Positions 1 through 6,107 of a stretch of 6,242 bases of DNA are shown here, one piece after another. The stretch's first letter is position 1. Each line of letters begins with the position of its first letter. The DNA is taken from assembly GCA_003219095.1 (NCBI GenBank), contig QHPM01000142.1, positions 1-6,242 of the forward strand, given 5' to 3'. The notes under the pieces were generated by a model. It worked only from the letters and a program-made list of their open reading frames with translations, made no database searches and was not told the origin of the DNA. A program made the position numbers and the translations under genes. The DNA is from Verrucomicrobiota bacterium (lineage in GTDB: Bacteria > Verrucomicrobiota > Verrucomicrobiia > Chthoniobacterales > UBA10450).

Positions 1-14
1 AGCTGATCACATGG

Positions 15-20
15 AAGGAG
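15..20 (+). promoter_or_regulatory. Ribosome binding site that sets the gspL start
   Basis: AAGGAG lies 5 nt before the ATG at 26. It is the best Shine-Dalgarno match at any gene start in this window. It favours ATG 26 over the in-frame ATG at 11, which has no such site. An upstream gene may end at TGA 4-6 or at TAA 24-26, the latter overlapping the start as TAATG. Which one is used cannot be told from the few bases present. Confidence 0.75.
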
Positions 21-25
21 TATTA

Positions 26-1249
26 ATGAACAAGTTCTTTCTCGTTCCCGGGGCGGAAGGATGGAATTTGATCAGTTGCCCTGCGGAAAATGGCAATTGG
101 CGAGTGCGCGCGTTTCCTAGTTTGGACGCGGCCGCGCAAACCTTGAGTACGGATGATGATGTTGTCCTGGCACTTCCGATTTCGGCCGTGCTCGCACAAC
201 GGATGCGTTTGCCCAGCGTCGAGGGATCGGAATTGCGCGAGATGGTTCGCATCCAACTAGAGAAGGCGCTTCCCTTTTCCGCGGAAGACGTCACCAGCGA
301 TTTCGAGGTGATCGAACAAGCCAATGGCGAATGCGTGGTTTCTGCGGTGGCGGTGCAGAATCAACGGCTGACAGAAATCGCGGCGCCTTTGTTGAATCGA
401 AGGGTCATTCCGCGCGCCGTCACGGTTTATGCCGCGCAACGCGTCGCCACCCACGCAGGAAAAGGTTGCGCCTTGTTCATTTATCCAGAATCGGGCGCGT
501 TAGTTTCCGCCATTTCCGAAAACGGCAAGCTCAGTTTCGCGCGCACGATTGATGGCGGCGTGGCCGCGCCGCTCGAGCTCGAACTGCCGCAATTGACGAT
601 GACGGCCGAATTACAGGGAATCAGCGCGTCGTTTCAAAATGTGTGGGTGGACGAAAAATGTTTTAGTCTGCGTGACAAGGTCGAGCAGGCGCTGGCAGCA
701 CCGGCCGAAATGATAGCAGTGGAAACGCCACCCGCGTCGACCGGTCTCAATCTTCTTCCACAAGCATGGCGCGAAGAGCGGCAACGTCAGGTCCGGCGCG
801 AACAATGGAAAAAACGAGTGGTGATAGCAGGGATTGCTTACGGCGCAATCGTCGCGCTCGCGCTCATCCAGCTTGGTTACTTGAAATTCCGTGCCCGGCA
901 GCTCGATCGCCAGATTGAACGTGATGCCCCGCGCACCGTTTTTGTGCGAGCGGCCGCTAATAACTGGAAAGCGCTGGAGCCAGCAATTGATCCACATTTT
1001 TATCCGATCGAAATTTTGCTGCACCTATTCGATAGCCTGCCATCGCAGGATGTGCGGATCACCGCCTACAATCAATCGGCACGTCAGATTTCGGTTGAGG
1101 GCGAAGCGAACAAAGCCGCGCTGGCTTATCAGTTCGCAGACAAAGTCAAAAAACATCCCGATCTGCAAAGCTTTACTTTCGACATGCAATCGCCGCGGAT
1201 TTTGCCGAATGATCACGCGCAATTCCGGCTGGAGGGAAGACCGCGATGA
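26..1249 (+). CDS. gspL: GspL-like (PilM-PilN type) inner-membrane assembly platform protein of a type II secretion / pseudopilus system
   Basis: This 407-aa protein has the layout of GspL, which couples the cytoplasmic GspE ATPase to the inner-membrane platform. Residues 1-230 look like the actin-like cytoplasmic domain. Around residues 69-93 is the pattern ELREMVRIQLEKALPF followed by an acidic stretch, typical of PilM/GspL proteins. The segment LNLLPQAWR (241-249) resembles the conserved NLLP motif that precedes the membrane helix in PilN/GspL proteins. A single transmembrane helix spans about 264-285 after a very basic stretch. A short coiled-coil-like region follows at 287-310, then a PilN-like ferredoxin-fold region (about 325-407) that would be periplasmic. 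The start at ATG 26 is chosen because AAGGAG precedes it. The stop overlaps the next gene by ATGA, suggesting translational coupling. The family assignment rests on architecture and short motifs. A fused PilM-PilN protein of a type IV-pilus-like machine is the main alternative name. Confidence 0.8.
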   Translation: MNKFFLVPGAEGWNLISCPAENGNWRVRAFPSLDAAAQTLSTDDDVVLALPISAVLAQRMRLPSVEGSELREMVRIQLEKALPFSAEDVTSDFEVIEQANGECVVSAVAVQNQRLTEIAAPLLNRRVIPRAVTVYAAQRVATHAGKGCALFIYPESGALVSAISENGKLSFARTIDGGVAAPLELELPQLTMTAELQGISASFQNVWVDEKCFSLRDKVEQALAAPAEMIAVETPPASTGLNLLPQAWREERQRQVRREQWKKRVVIAGIAYGAIVALALIQLGYLKFRARQLDRQIERDAPRTVFVRAAANNWKALEPAIDPHFYPIEILLHLFDSLPSQDVRITAYNQSARQISVEGEANKAALAYQFADKVKKHPDLQSFTFDMQSPRILPNDHAQFRLEGRPR

Positions 1250-1797
1250 TTGCACAAGTATTGCAACGAATGAACCGGCGTGAGCAGGTCCTGGCTGGAC
1301 TGGTGGCGCTGGTGGTCTTTTTCCTGGCCAACTTGTTTTTGTGGAGCTGGCTTTTCCGCACCATTGGCGATTCGCGAGTCGAAGTCGCGAAACGAAAACA
1401 AGCGCACAATGAGCAAACGGTCTTGCTGCGAGAAAGCGATCTTTGGTCGAAACGCGAACAATGGCTGCGCGAGCATCAGCCGGTTTTTCACGGGGCCAGC
1501 GACGCCTCGGCTTTGCTCGATCAACTGAAACAGATTGGCGGCAAATATAAAGTATTGATCGAAAACCCCGCTATCGGCAACAGCCCCGCGGCGGGCGCAT
1601 ATCAATCGGTATTTGCTTCCATCGAAACGAAAAGTCCGTGGCCACCGCTGGTTCATTTTCTTTACGACGTGCAAGCGCCCGATGCTTTCCTCGTTTTTGA
1701 AAGCGCAAATATTGCCATCGATTCGAGTGATCCAACGCAAATGCGTGGTAAGTTCAAAATCGCACGCTGGTATGCGCCGGCGAGCGCAGCAAAATGA
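1246..1797 (+). CDS. gspM: GspM / PilO-like membrane-anchored assembly protein
   Basis: This 183-aa protein has a short basic N-terminus (RMNRREQ), one transmembrane helix at about residues 15-38 and a charged coiled-coil-like region at about 42-78. Residues about 86-177 form an alpha/beta region consistent with the ferredoxin-like fold of GspM/PilO. In the known systems this protein pairs with GspL through the coiled coil and ferredoxin-like domains in the periplasm and stabilises the platform. Its start codon overlaps the gspL stop (ATGA at 1246-1249), and its own stop overlaps the next start (ATGA at 1794-1797). The three genes are therefore almost certainly one transcript with coupled translation. 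GspM proteins are poorly conserved, so the call relies on size, topology and position directly after GspL. No catalytic motif is expected or seen. Confidence 0.75.
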   Translation: MIAQVLQRMNRREQVLAGLVALVVFFLANLFLWSWLFRTIGDSRVEVAKRKQAHNEQTVLLRESDLWSKREQWLREHQPVFHGASDASALLDQLKQIGGKYKVLIENPAIGNSPAAGAYQSVFASIETKSPWPPLVHFLYDVQAPDAFLVFESANIAIDSSDPTQMRGKFKIARWYAPASAAK

Positions 1798-2435
1798 AAA
1801 CCAGCTTATTCATCATTATCAGCGTGATGCCAGTGATCGCACTGGCAGACGATCCTTTGCCGAAACGCCCGGACTTTAATCGCTATCAAGCGATGTTGAA
1901 TCGTTCGCCTTTCGCCATCGCCACCGTGGCAGTTCCGACTGCGACTCCCGACTTCGCGAAGGACTTGTATGTCGCGAACGCAGCCCATTCCGCCGACGGC
2001 GACCTGGTCACGATCGCTTCGGCCACCGACAGGAATTTTAAAGAGTATTTATCGACTAAAGGGTCGGAGCACGGCTTTGCCATTAGCGATATCCAGTGGT
2101 CGGACAGGGTGGGACAGACGAAGGTCACCATCATCAAGGACGGGAAGTACGCGACGCTGACCTTCAATCAGTCTTTGCTTTCCCAGTTAACGCAGAATCC
2201 AAATCAACTACAAACGAACGCGCTGCAGCCGCAGCCGCCACTTTTCCCACCCGGAATGCCGCCGTCGCAGCCTTACATCAAGCCAGCGCCGATACCGTCC
2301 CTTCCACCAAACTACCAGCAGGGCAGGCAAATTCCTCAGCCGGGCCAGATCCATCAGCGCGGCGTTATCCAGCGAAATCCAACTCCAGTAGCGCCGACGC
2401 CAAACGTGCCGCCTCCGGACGATTCAGACGAATAA
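1794..2435 (+). CDS. Exported protein with Pro/Gln-rich tail, third gene of the gspLM operon; possible PilP/GspC-like partner
   Basis: This 213-aa protein is of no family I recognise with certainty. Residues 1-18 are a signal peptide (KTSLFIIIS, then ALA followed by DD), so it should reach the periplasm or beyond. Residues about 37-128 look globular and beta-rich, including IQWSDRVGQTKVTIIKDGKY. This kind of short strand-turn-strand layout resembles the homology-region domain of GspC or the beta domain of PilP, but I see no decisive motif. From about 136 to 210 the protein is rich in Pro and Gln, with repeated PQP/PPxPP patterns and an acidic end (DDSDE). That looks like a flexible linker or peptidoglycan-spanning tail. 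The ATGA overlap with gspM and the last place in a gspL-gspM gene order suggest a role in connecting the platform to an outer-membrane secretin. That role is inference from position. A plain envelope protein of unknown role is the alternative. Confidence 0.7.
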   Translation: MKTSLFIIISVMPVIALADDPLPKRPDFNRYQAMLNRSPFAIATVAVPTATPDFAKDLYVANAAHSADGDLVTIASATDRNFKEYLSTKGSEHGFAISDIQWSDRVGQTKVTIIKDGKYATLTFNQSLLSQLTQNPNQLQTNALQPQPPLFPPGMPPSQPYIKPAPIPSLPPNYQQGRQIPQPGQIHQRGVIQRNPTPVAPTPNVPPPDDSDE

Positions 2436-2447
2436 CGGAGCGTTATT
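2431..2447. terminator. Perfect short palindrome covering both convergent stop codons; weak bidirectional terminator candidate
   Basis: AATAACG-GAG-CGTTATT forms a 7-bp stem with a 3-nt loop between the convergent genes. It contains the TAA of the plus-strand operon (2433-2435) and the TAA of gspG (2443-2445, minus). The stem is AT-rich and there is no clear run of T on either side, so strong intrinsic termination is doubtful. It is the only hairpin seen in this 7-bp gene boundary. Confidence 0.3.
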
Positions 2448-2853
2448 GTCCCGGATCGTCGTCGTTCGTATCGGGAATTCGATCCGGACCGGCCGAGTAC
2501 AAATCGTATTTGGTTGGATTCTTCTGGCCGGGGCAGCGATAAACGTAGGGAGTACCCCAGGGATCTGTTGGAACTGCCTCCATGAATTGTTGCCAACGAG
2601 CAGGCCGGGGATCGGTTGAGGGAGCAACCACCAAAGCCTGAAGGCCCTGCTCGGTCGTCGGATAAAATCCGTTGATCCCTTGATACGCCAGGAGCGAGGT
2701 CTTGATCGCTTGAATATCGCCTGCGACCCGGACTCGCTTTGCTATATCCACGTTCGGTGACATGAATTTTATCGCCGCGGCCAACAACAGCGCGATGATC
2801 GTGACCACCAGCATGATTTCGAGCAAAGTGAAAGCCTGTTGTTTTTTTCGCAT
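2443..2853 (-). CDS. gspG: GspG, major pseudopilin of a type II secretion system
   Basis: GspG is the main subunit of the periplasmic pseudopilus that pushes substrates through the secretin. With the ATG at 2853 it is 136 aa. The type III signal peptide is MRKKQQA, followed by FTLLEIMLVVTII. A prepilin peptidase should cut between A7 and F8, giving the conserved Glu at mature position 5. The position before the cut is Ala rather than the usual Gly. The hydrophobic helix (8-30) is followed by family signatures GFYPTTEQGLQAL (62-74), VPTDPWGTPYVY (94-105) and YDLYSAGPDRIPDTNDDD (116-133). The last of these corresponds to the calcium-binding loop of GspG. Length is normal. A GTG two codons upstream (2859) is a possible alternative start; neither has a good Shine-Dalgarno site. 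The gene follows the unknown 356-aa gene by 18 bp on the same strand and is probably in one operon with it and gspF. A run of seven A lies in codons 2-4. Confidence 0.95.
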   Translation of the reverse strand: MRKKQQAFTLLEIMLVVTIIALLLAAAIKFMSPNVDIAKRVRVAGDIQAIKTSLLAYQGINGFYPTTEQGLQALVVAPSTDPRPARWQQFMEAVPTDPWGTPYVYRCPGQKNPTKYDLYSAGPDRIPDTNDDDPGQ

Positions 2854-2871
2854 CAGCACTTAGACACCGCA

Positions 2872-3942
2872 TCAACGGTCTGGTTTCAAAATATAATCAG
2901 ATTTGTCCCAAAGATACTTTAATTGGATCTGTGTAGCGCGAATGACGGCGCTACCAGCATTTTGGCCGTTGATGAGGGTAATGTTGTTGGTCCCGGCGTG
3001 CAGGGCGCTTACGGGGACGATTTTCTGCACGCGAAGCCAACCAGTGTATTGGAATTGCATTTGGCTGACGATGGGATGCATTTCCCCGCGAAAACCCGGA
3101 TCGGCCAATCCCGGCAGGACCAGGAAGGCGGGTCCAACGTTTTCACCGTTCGCGATCACTTCCGGCGGCGAATCAATGCGCGGGCTCGCGATTTCGAAAG
3201 TGATGAGGGCAAGCAAGGGTTGGGATTCCATACCGAACTCGAAGACAGCGCCTTCGCTCGAAGTAGAACCAATGCGGATCAAGTCGGCCGACAACGAGGC
3301 GGTGACGGTGCCAAATTCTTCCGAGTCCTGCGCGGGCGCATGCAATGCCATAGTCGCCGCAAAAGGCTCGGGGACGACGTCCTGCGAGCCGGCACTCGGC
3401 GGGTGCACCATCTCACTGCTGCTCATCCATTCCAAATAAGCGCCGCGCACGCTATTGCCGTCGCCGGGCACTTCCACATCAATCGTGGTAATGCCGTGCA
3501 TCGGAATCATGACGGATTCCGAGCTTTCGAGATTAATTCCGGTGCCAAGAGGTCCGGAGCGGAGCAATTGCGAACCGGATTCGTCCCAAGCCACAATCTC
3601 GGGACGCGCCGACGTCTGGTCGTTGAAGAAGAGGCGGAAAAAAAGAACGCTGGCATGACCGCCTGGTCTTGCCAGCCGAATGCGAAACACACTCGGCGCG
3701 GCGGCATTTGTCTGCGTGTCCGCAGGAATGAAGGTTACCGCCTCGACCCAATCGGGCACGCTTTGCACGGCGCCCGGCTTCGCATTTTGCCGCAGATCGA
3801 TCCAAGCGTTACCGCTAACGGGAGCTGTGATGGCAAAGGTGGAAGTTTGTCCCCCAACAATCGAAGCGCGATTGACCGCCTCCTGCGCGAGAATGGTTCG
3901 CGCCGCCAGGATCAATCCCAACGTCAAAGTTCGTCGACGCAT
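2872..3942 (-). CDS. Exported beta-rich protein of unknown function between gspF and gspG
   Basis: This 356-aa protein (ATG at 3942; a TTG one codon earlier is an alternative) is not a family I can name. Residues 1 to about 19 are a signal peptide (RRRTLTLGLILAARTILA). The rest has no membrane helix and almost no Cys, and alternates short hydrophobic and polar stretches as in beta-sandwich proteins. About residues 25-200 form one such region, with IVGGQTSTFAITAPVSG near the start and DVEVPGDGNSVRGAYLEW near the end. Residues about 205-350 form another, ending with QKIVPVSALHAGTNNITLIN and QIQLKYLW. The final part resembles the carbohydrate-binding or adhesion-type sandwich domains of extracellular proteins, but this is only an impression. 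It starts 20 bp after the gspF stop and ends 18 bp before gspG, on the same strand, so it should be co-transcribed with them. It may be a periplasmic or outer-membrane accessory of the secretion system, or one of its substrates. Neither role can be shown here. Confidence 0.75.
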   Translation of the reverse strand: MRRRTLTLGLILAARTILAQEAVNRASIVGGQTSTFAITAPVSGNAWIDLRQNAKPGAVQSVPDWVEAVTFIPADTQTNAAAPSVFRIRLARPGGHASVLFFRLFFNDQTSARPEIVAWDESGSQLLRSGPLGTGINLESSESVMIPMHGITTIDVEVPGDGNSVRGAYLEWMSSSEMVHPPSAGSQDVVPEPFAATMALHAPAQDSEEFGTVTASLSADLIRIGSTSSEGAVFEFGMESQPLLALITFEIASPRIDSPPEVIANGENVGPAFLVLPGLADPGFRGEMHPIVSQMQFQYTGWLRVQKIVPVSALHAGTNNITLINGQNAGSAVIRATQIQLKYLWDKSDYILKPDR

Positions 3943-3962
3943 CAAATTGCGCGGATGCTATC

Positions 3963-4298
3963 TCAGCGCACCCGAAACTGCAAACTCTGCGTCATGGAGA
4001 ATACCGCCGAAAGAATGCTGTATACGACAAAGCCAACCACAATGGCAATGATAACAATGATGACCGGTGCAATCAGCCCCGAGGTAATGGTGACGGTGCG
4101 ATCCAGCTCCCGCTCGTAAACGTCGGCGATCGTCATCATGGTTTGACCAAAGTGCCCGGTTTGTTCGCCCACGGCCATCATATCGGTGAGCAAGTCCGGG
4201 AACATTTGCTGGGCCGCAAGCGCGGCCGAGAGATGCGCGCCGTCTACCACCGCGCGTCTAACTTCGGTTAGCGAGCGATCGCAAAAGTGGAATCCCAT
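3963..4298 (-). pseudogene. gspF: C-terminal fragment of gspF, out of frame with the N-terminal part
   Basis: From about RSLTEVRRAVVDG onward (codon 8 of this frame) the product matches the end of GspF/PilC proteins. It has MFPDLLTDMMAVGEQTGHF, the second copy of the family signature around AVGExxG, then VYERELDRTVT. The final transmembrane helix runs through SGLIAPVIIVIIAIVVGFVV to the end. The ATG at 4298 and the first seven codons (MGFHFCD) are simply the other frame of the upstream gspF sequence and are probably not a real start. The frame is +1 relative to the N-terminal part, and the overlap is 41 bp. If translated alone it would be a 111-aa single-helix fragment with no known role. The reading frame is well conserved in character, so the break looks recent or is a sequence/assembly artefact. 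Confidence 0.85.
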
Positions 4299-5208
4299 TT
4301 TCAGTCAGGGTGCCGAGCGTGCGGGAAAATTGGGCGTAATAGCTGTGCCGGACGATGCGACCATAACCGGGAATGCGCAGGCGGAATCGATCCCAGGCGG
4401 TGCGTCCTTCGTCGCTCCGGACGAAGGCCCGCCAGGCGGCAACCCCTCCGATAACAACTAGGACACCGACCCACCAGTAGGTTGTAAGAAGGTGGTGCGC
4501 TTGCATTAAAATACGCGTCGGCAATGGCAGCGCTCCGCCATTTTGCGACATGAACTGGGTGAGCTGCGGCACCATGAAAGTAATGAAGATGGTAATGAGG
4601 GCTGCTCCCGCCAGCGTAAGAAAAGCCGGATAAATCAGCGCCTGTTGCACTCGATCGCGCAGACTTTTTTCCTGCATCACGTGCTTCACCAGCCGCAATA
4701 GAATATCCGGCAACGCGCCGCTCGCTTCACCTGCCGCCACCAGGTTCACGTAAAGCGGCGGGAAAATGCGCGGAAATTCGCGAAGCGCCTGGGAAAAACT
4801 CCGTCCATCGACCAGCCCCTGGTGCAAAGTGCGAATCATCTGCTGCACGCGCGGATGCTTTAAGCGCTTCTCCAGAACACCGAGTCCTTCGTCCAAGGTC
4901 ATGCCGGCCTGTTGCAAATGCGCGAGCTGCTCCGTGAAAACGAGCAACTGACTATGCGGAATCTTTAACGCCTGCGCCGGAACATCCGGGCGCTCGGGCG
5001 TGCCGCGGTTAAAAATTTTCGGCACGAAATTGCGTGGCGGAACTGGCCCTGGAGTTACCGGCGTGGGTGTCAGCACCGGATCGATGCGAATAGGAATGCA
5101 GTTCTGCTGTTCGATTTGGCGAATGGCGACACCGCGATCGGGGCAGTTTAAAACGCCCTCGACTAATCCGCCCTGCGCGTTGCGTGCTTTATAAGCAAAC
5201 TCAGGCAT
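4258..5208 (-). pseudogene. gspF: N-terminal part of gspF (T2SS inner-membrane platform protein), truncated by a frameshifting deletion
   Basis: GspF is the multi-span inner-membrane protein at the base of the pseudopilus that works with GspE, GspL and GspM. This part encodes 316 aa. It starts MPEFAYKARNAQGG, a typical GspF beginning, followed by a Pro-rich linker at about residues 46-60. The first T2SSF domain runs from about 88 to 215. It includes FTEQLAHLQQAGMTLDEGLG and the signature LVAAGEASGALPDILLRL, with a membrane helix at about 195-217. A second helix lies at about 245-262. The second T2SSF domain begins at about 289 (YYAQFSRTLGTLTENGIPLL) and is cut off by TAG seven codons after this stretch. 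Intact relatives are about 400 aa. The rest of the domain is found in the next frame at 4278-3963. The start has only a weak GGAA upstream. This is the first gene of the minus-strand gspF / unknown / gspG set. It is probably non-functional as sequenced, unless the break is an assembly error. Confidence 0.9.
4269..4279 (-). other. Junction of the gspF break; likely single remnant of a former direct repeat
   Basis: On the minus strand this is ATCGCTCGCTA. Read in the upstream frame it gives the last bases of R-S-L-A. Read in the downstream frame it gives N-R-S-L, and both readings suit the GspF family at that point. This is what remains when the sequence between two copies of a direct repeat, plus one copy, is lost. 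Adding 32 nt here restores the frame and supplies eight codons (I + six + N), which is the family's usual IARDxxGN spacing. The second copy is inferred, not seen. Confidence 0.55.
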
Positions 5209-5261
5209 TCGTTTCCGCTAATCTTATCCCGCCTGAGGCCTACAGTAAACCGTAGTCCCTG

Positions 5262-5348
5262 GTCATCCCGAGCGATAGTCGAGGGATCCCGTCGAATTTG
5301 CCTTAAAGGTTCCGCCGCGGGGATCCCTCGACTGTCGCTCGAGATGAC
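5262..5348. repeat. Inverted-repeat element, copy 1 (REP/MITE-like, 29-bp arms)
   Basis: The arms at 5262-5290 and 5320-5348 are reverse complements at 27 of 29 positions, around a 29-nt centre. The outer ends are GTCATC/GATGAC and the inner ends are GGGATCCC, itself a palindrome. The left arm matches the left arm of the copy at 6108 at 27 of 29 positions. It lies in the 200-bp gap between the divergent gspF and the membrane-protein gene at 5409. As RNA it would form a long hairpin. No target-site duplication is visible at its borders and no transposase is present, so it resembles a non-autonomous dispersed repeat. The rest of this gap shows no convincing promoter. Confidence 0.9.
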
Positions 5349-5408
5349 GACGCGCCGCGCCCGTAAAGTTCTGTTCATGGAGCCGCATTCCGTTACGCTA
5401 GAGAATTT

Positions 5409-5828
5409 ATGAACACTTTGCGCGCAGCCATCGTCCCTGGATTAATTGCCGGCGTCATCTCCATCTTCACCAGTTGGTTCTGGATGGGACTCGTTTTCCA
5501 TCGCTACCAGCGTGCTACGCCGGAAACCTGGCGGCCGGAAGGACCCCGCAACTATGCACTCTCGAGTGTCGTAAGGGTGCTGTCGGCCATCGCCATTTCC
5601 GTTCTTTATGTCTTGGTCGCGCGCTTTCACGTCGGTTTTTTCGCCGACGGAATGGTGGGAGCATTACGCTTCGCCGCCCTTATCTGGATCGCGTTGGCGG
5701 CACCTGTCGCAATCGAGGCGTCCATCTATGTTCGCATGCACTCGATGGTGGTGCTGGGACAGGTGATTGATTGGTTAACGACGACGATTTTGGCTTGTGC
5801 CATCACTTTTTTCTGGATTGGGTCTTAA
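5409..5828 (+). CDS. Small four-helix integral membrane protein of unknown function
   Basis: This 139-aa protein is almost entirely hydrophobic, with four predicted membrane helices at about residues 8-31, 51-71, 82-104 and 112-136. A polar loop at 32-50 (HRYQRATPETWRPEGPRNY) separates helices 1 and 2. Trp and aromatic residues in helix 1 (SWFWMGLVFHRYQ) and the size recall small uncharacterised four-helix proteins such as the DUF1761 group. I see no signature that would fix this, and no catalytic or metal-binding pattern. ATG 5409 is used, with only a weak GAGA 4 nt upstream. The gene stands alone: gspF is divergent beyond the repeat at 5262-5348, and the next gene has its own promoter candidate. 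It shows no sign of being part of the secretion system. Confidence 0.75.
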   Translation: MNTLRAAIVPGLIAGVISIFTSWFWMGLVFHRYQRATPETWRPEGPRNYALSSVVRVLSAIAISVLYVLVARFHVGFFADGMVGALRFAALIWIALAAPVAIEASIYVRMHSMVVLGQVIDWLTTTILACAITFFWIGS

Positions 5829-5850
5829 ATTACTATAAACTCCACGCCGA

Positions 5851-5867
5851 TTGGCACGGTTGCTGCA
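5851..5867 (+). promoter_or_regulatory. Sigma-54 (RpoN) -24/-12 promoter
   Basis: TTGGCACGGTTGCTGCA matches the sigma-54 consensus TTGGCACG-N4-TTGCW at 12 of 13 defined positions; the only mismatch is C for the first T of TTGC. The invariant GG (5853-5854) and GC (5865-5866) are exactly 10 nt apart. Transcription would start near 5878, two bases before the GTG at 5880. It lies in the 51-bp gap after the membrane-protein gene. Activation would need an enhancer-binding protein; no upstream site was recognised. Confidence 0.75.
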
Positions 5868-5879
5868 ATACAACATCTT

Positions 5880-6092
5880 GTGAAAACGGTGCACTTAAAG
5901 TCCCTCGCGACCCAACGGGTCTACCTCCTGGCGGCGATTTTGGTCGCTGCTGCTGTGGGTAACGCAAATGCGGTTATTCGTTCGCCCTTCCCATCGCGCC
6001 CAACGCCGCCCTATCAGGGCCATTATATGATGATCGGCAACGATTCGATCACTGCCTGGCCAAAGGCCGTTACGCTGGCGCCCTCGCGTTAA
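5880..6092 (+). CDS. Short predicted exported peptide under a sigma-54 promoter
   Basis: This 70-codon frame begins with GTG at 5880 and encodes a clear signal peptide. A basic start (KTVHLKSLATQR) is followed by the hydrophobic core VYLLAAILVAAAVG and the cleavage pattern NANA at about residue 31. The mature part would be only 39 residues, rich in Pro in its first third (RSPFPSRPTPPY) and without Cys, so it is not a lipoprotein or a disulfide peptide. No family is recognised. The sigma-54 promoter match would place the transcript start about 2 nt before GTG 5880, making it nearly leaderless. GTG 5889 is an alternative start that keeps the signal peptide and leaves about an 11-nt leader. No Shine-Dalgarno site is seen for either. 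The repeat at 6108-6192 begins 15 bp after the stop and could act as a 3' hairpin. That it is a gene is supported by the signal peptide plus promoter, not by homology. Confidence 0.55.
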   Translation: MKTVHLKSLATQRVYLLAAILVAAAVGNANAVIRSPFPSRPTPPYQGHYMMIGNDSITAWPKAVTLAPSR

Positions 6093-6107
6093 TCTTTCCC
6101 ACCGACG

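Noticed and set aside
611..1024. 137-codon minus-strand frame inside gspL
   Set aside because: It is antisense to gspL, with low-complexity composition, no start signal and no domain.
2842..2848. Run of seven A at the start of gspG (minus strand) as a phase-variation tract
   Set aside because: Seven bases is short for slippage-based switching, and AAA AAA Lys codons are expected in the basic leader of a pseudopilin.
2354..2875. 173-codon minus-strand frame overlapping gspG
   Set aside because: It is another frame of the same DNA as gspG, which has unmistakable pseudopilin motifs. The product is Arg/Ser-rich without features and begins with TTG.
3292..3318. Second sigma-54-like match on the minus strand (TTGGCACCGTCACCGCC)
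   Set aside because: The -12 part lacks TTGC, and it lies inside the coding sequence of the unknown exported protein with no gene start nearby.
2923..4119. Long plus-strand open frame (398 codons) opposite the unknown gene and the gspF end
   Set aside because: It is the antisense shadow of the 356-aa exported protein and gspF. Its product is rich in Arg, His and Gly with no domain, signal or start site, while the minus strand has clear signal-peptide and GspF features.
4273..4280. GCGATCGC-like octamer at the gspF junction, resembling the cyanobacterial HIP1 repeat
   Set aside because: I noticed it only here, and nothing else suggests a cyanobacterium. It is better explained as part of the inferred direct repeat.
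5221..5249. Possible sigma-70 promoter for gspF on the minus strand (TTTACT, 17 nt, TAAGAT)
   Set aside because: Each box matches only 4 of 6 consensus bases, and the start of transcription would fall about 6 nt before the ATG. This is no better than chance.
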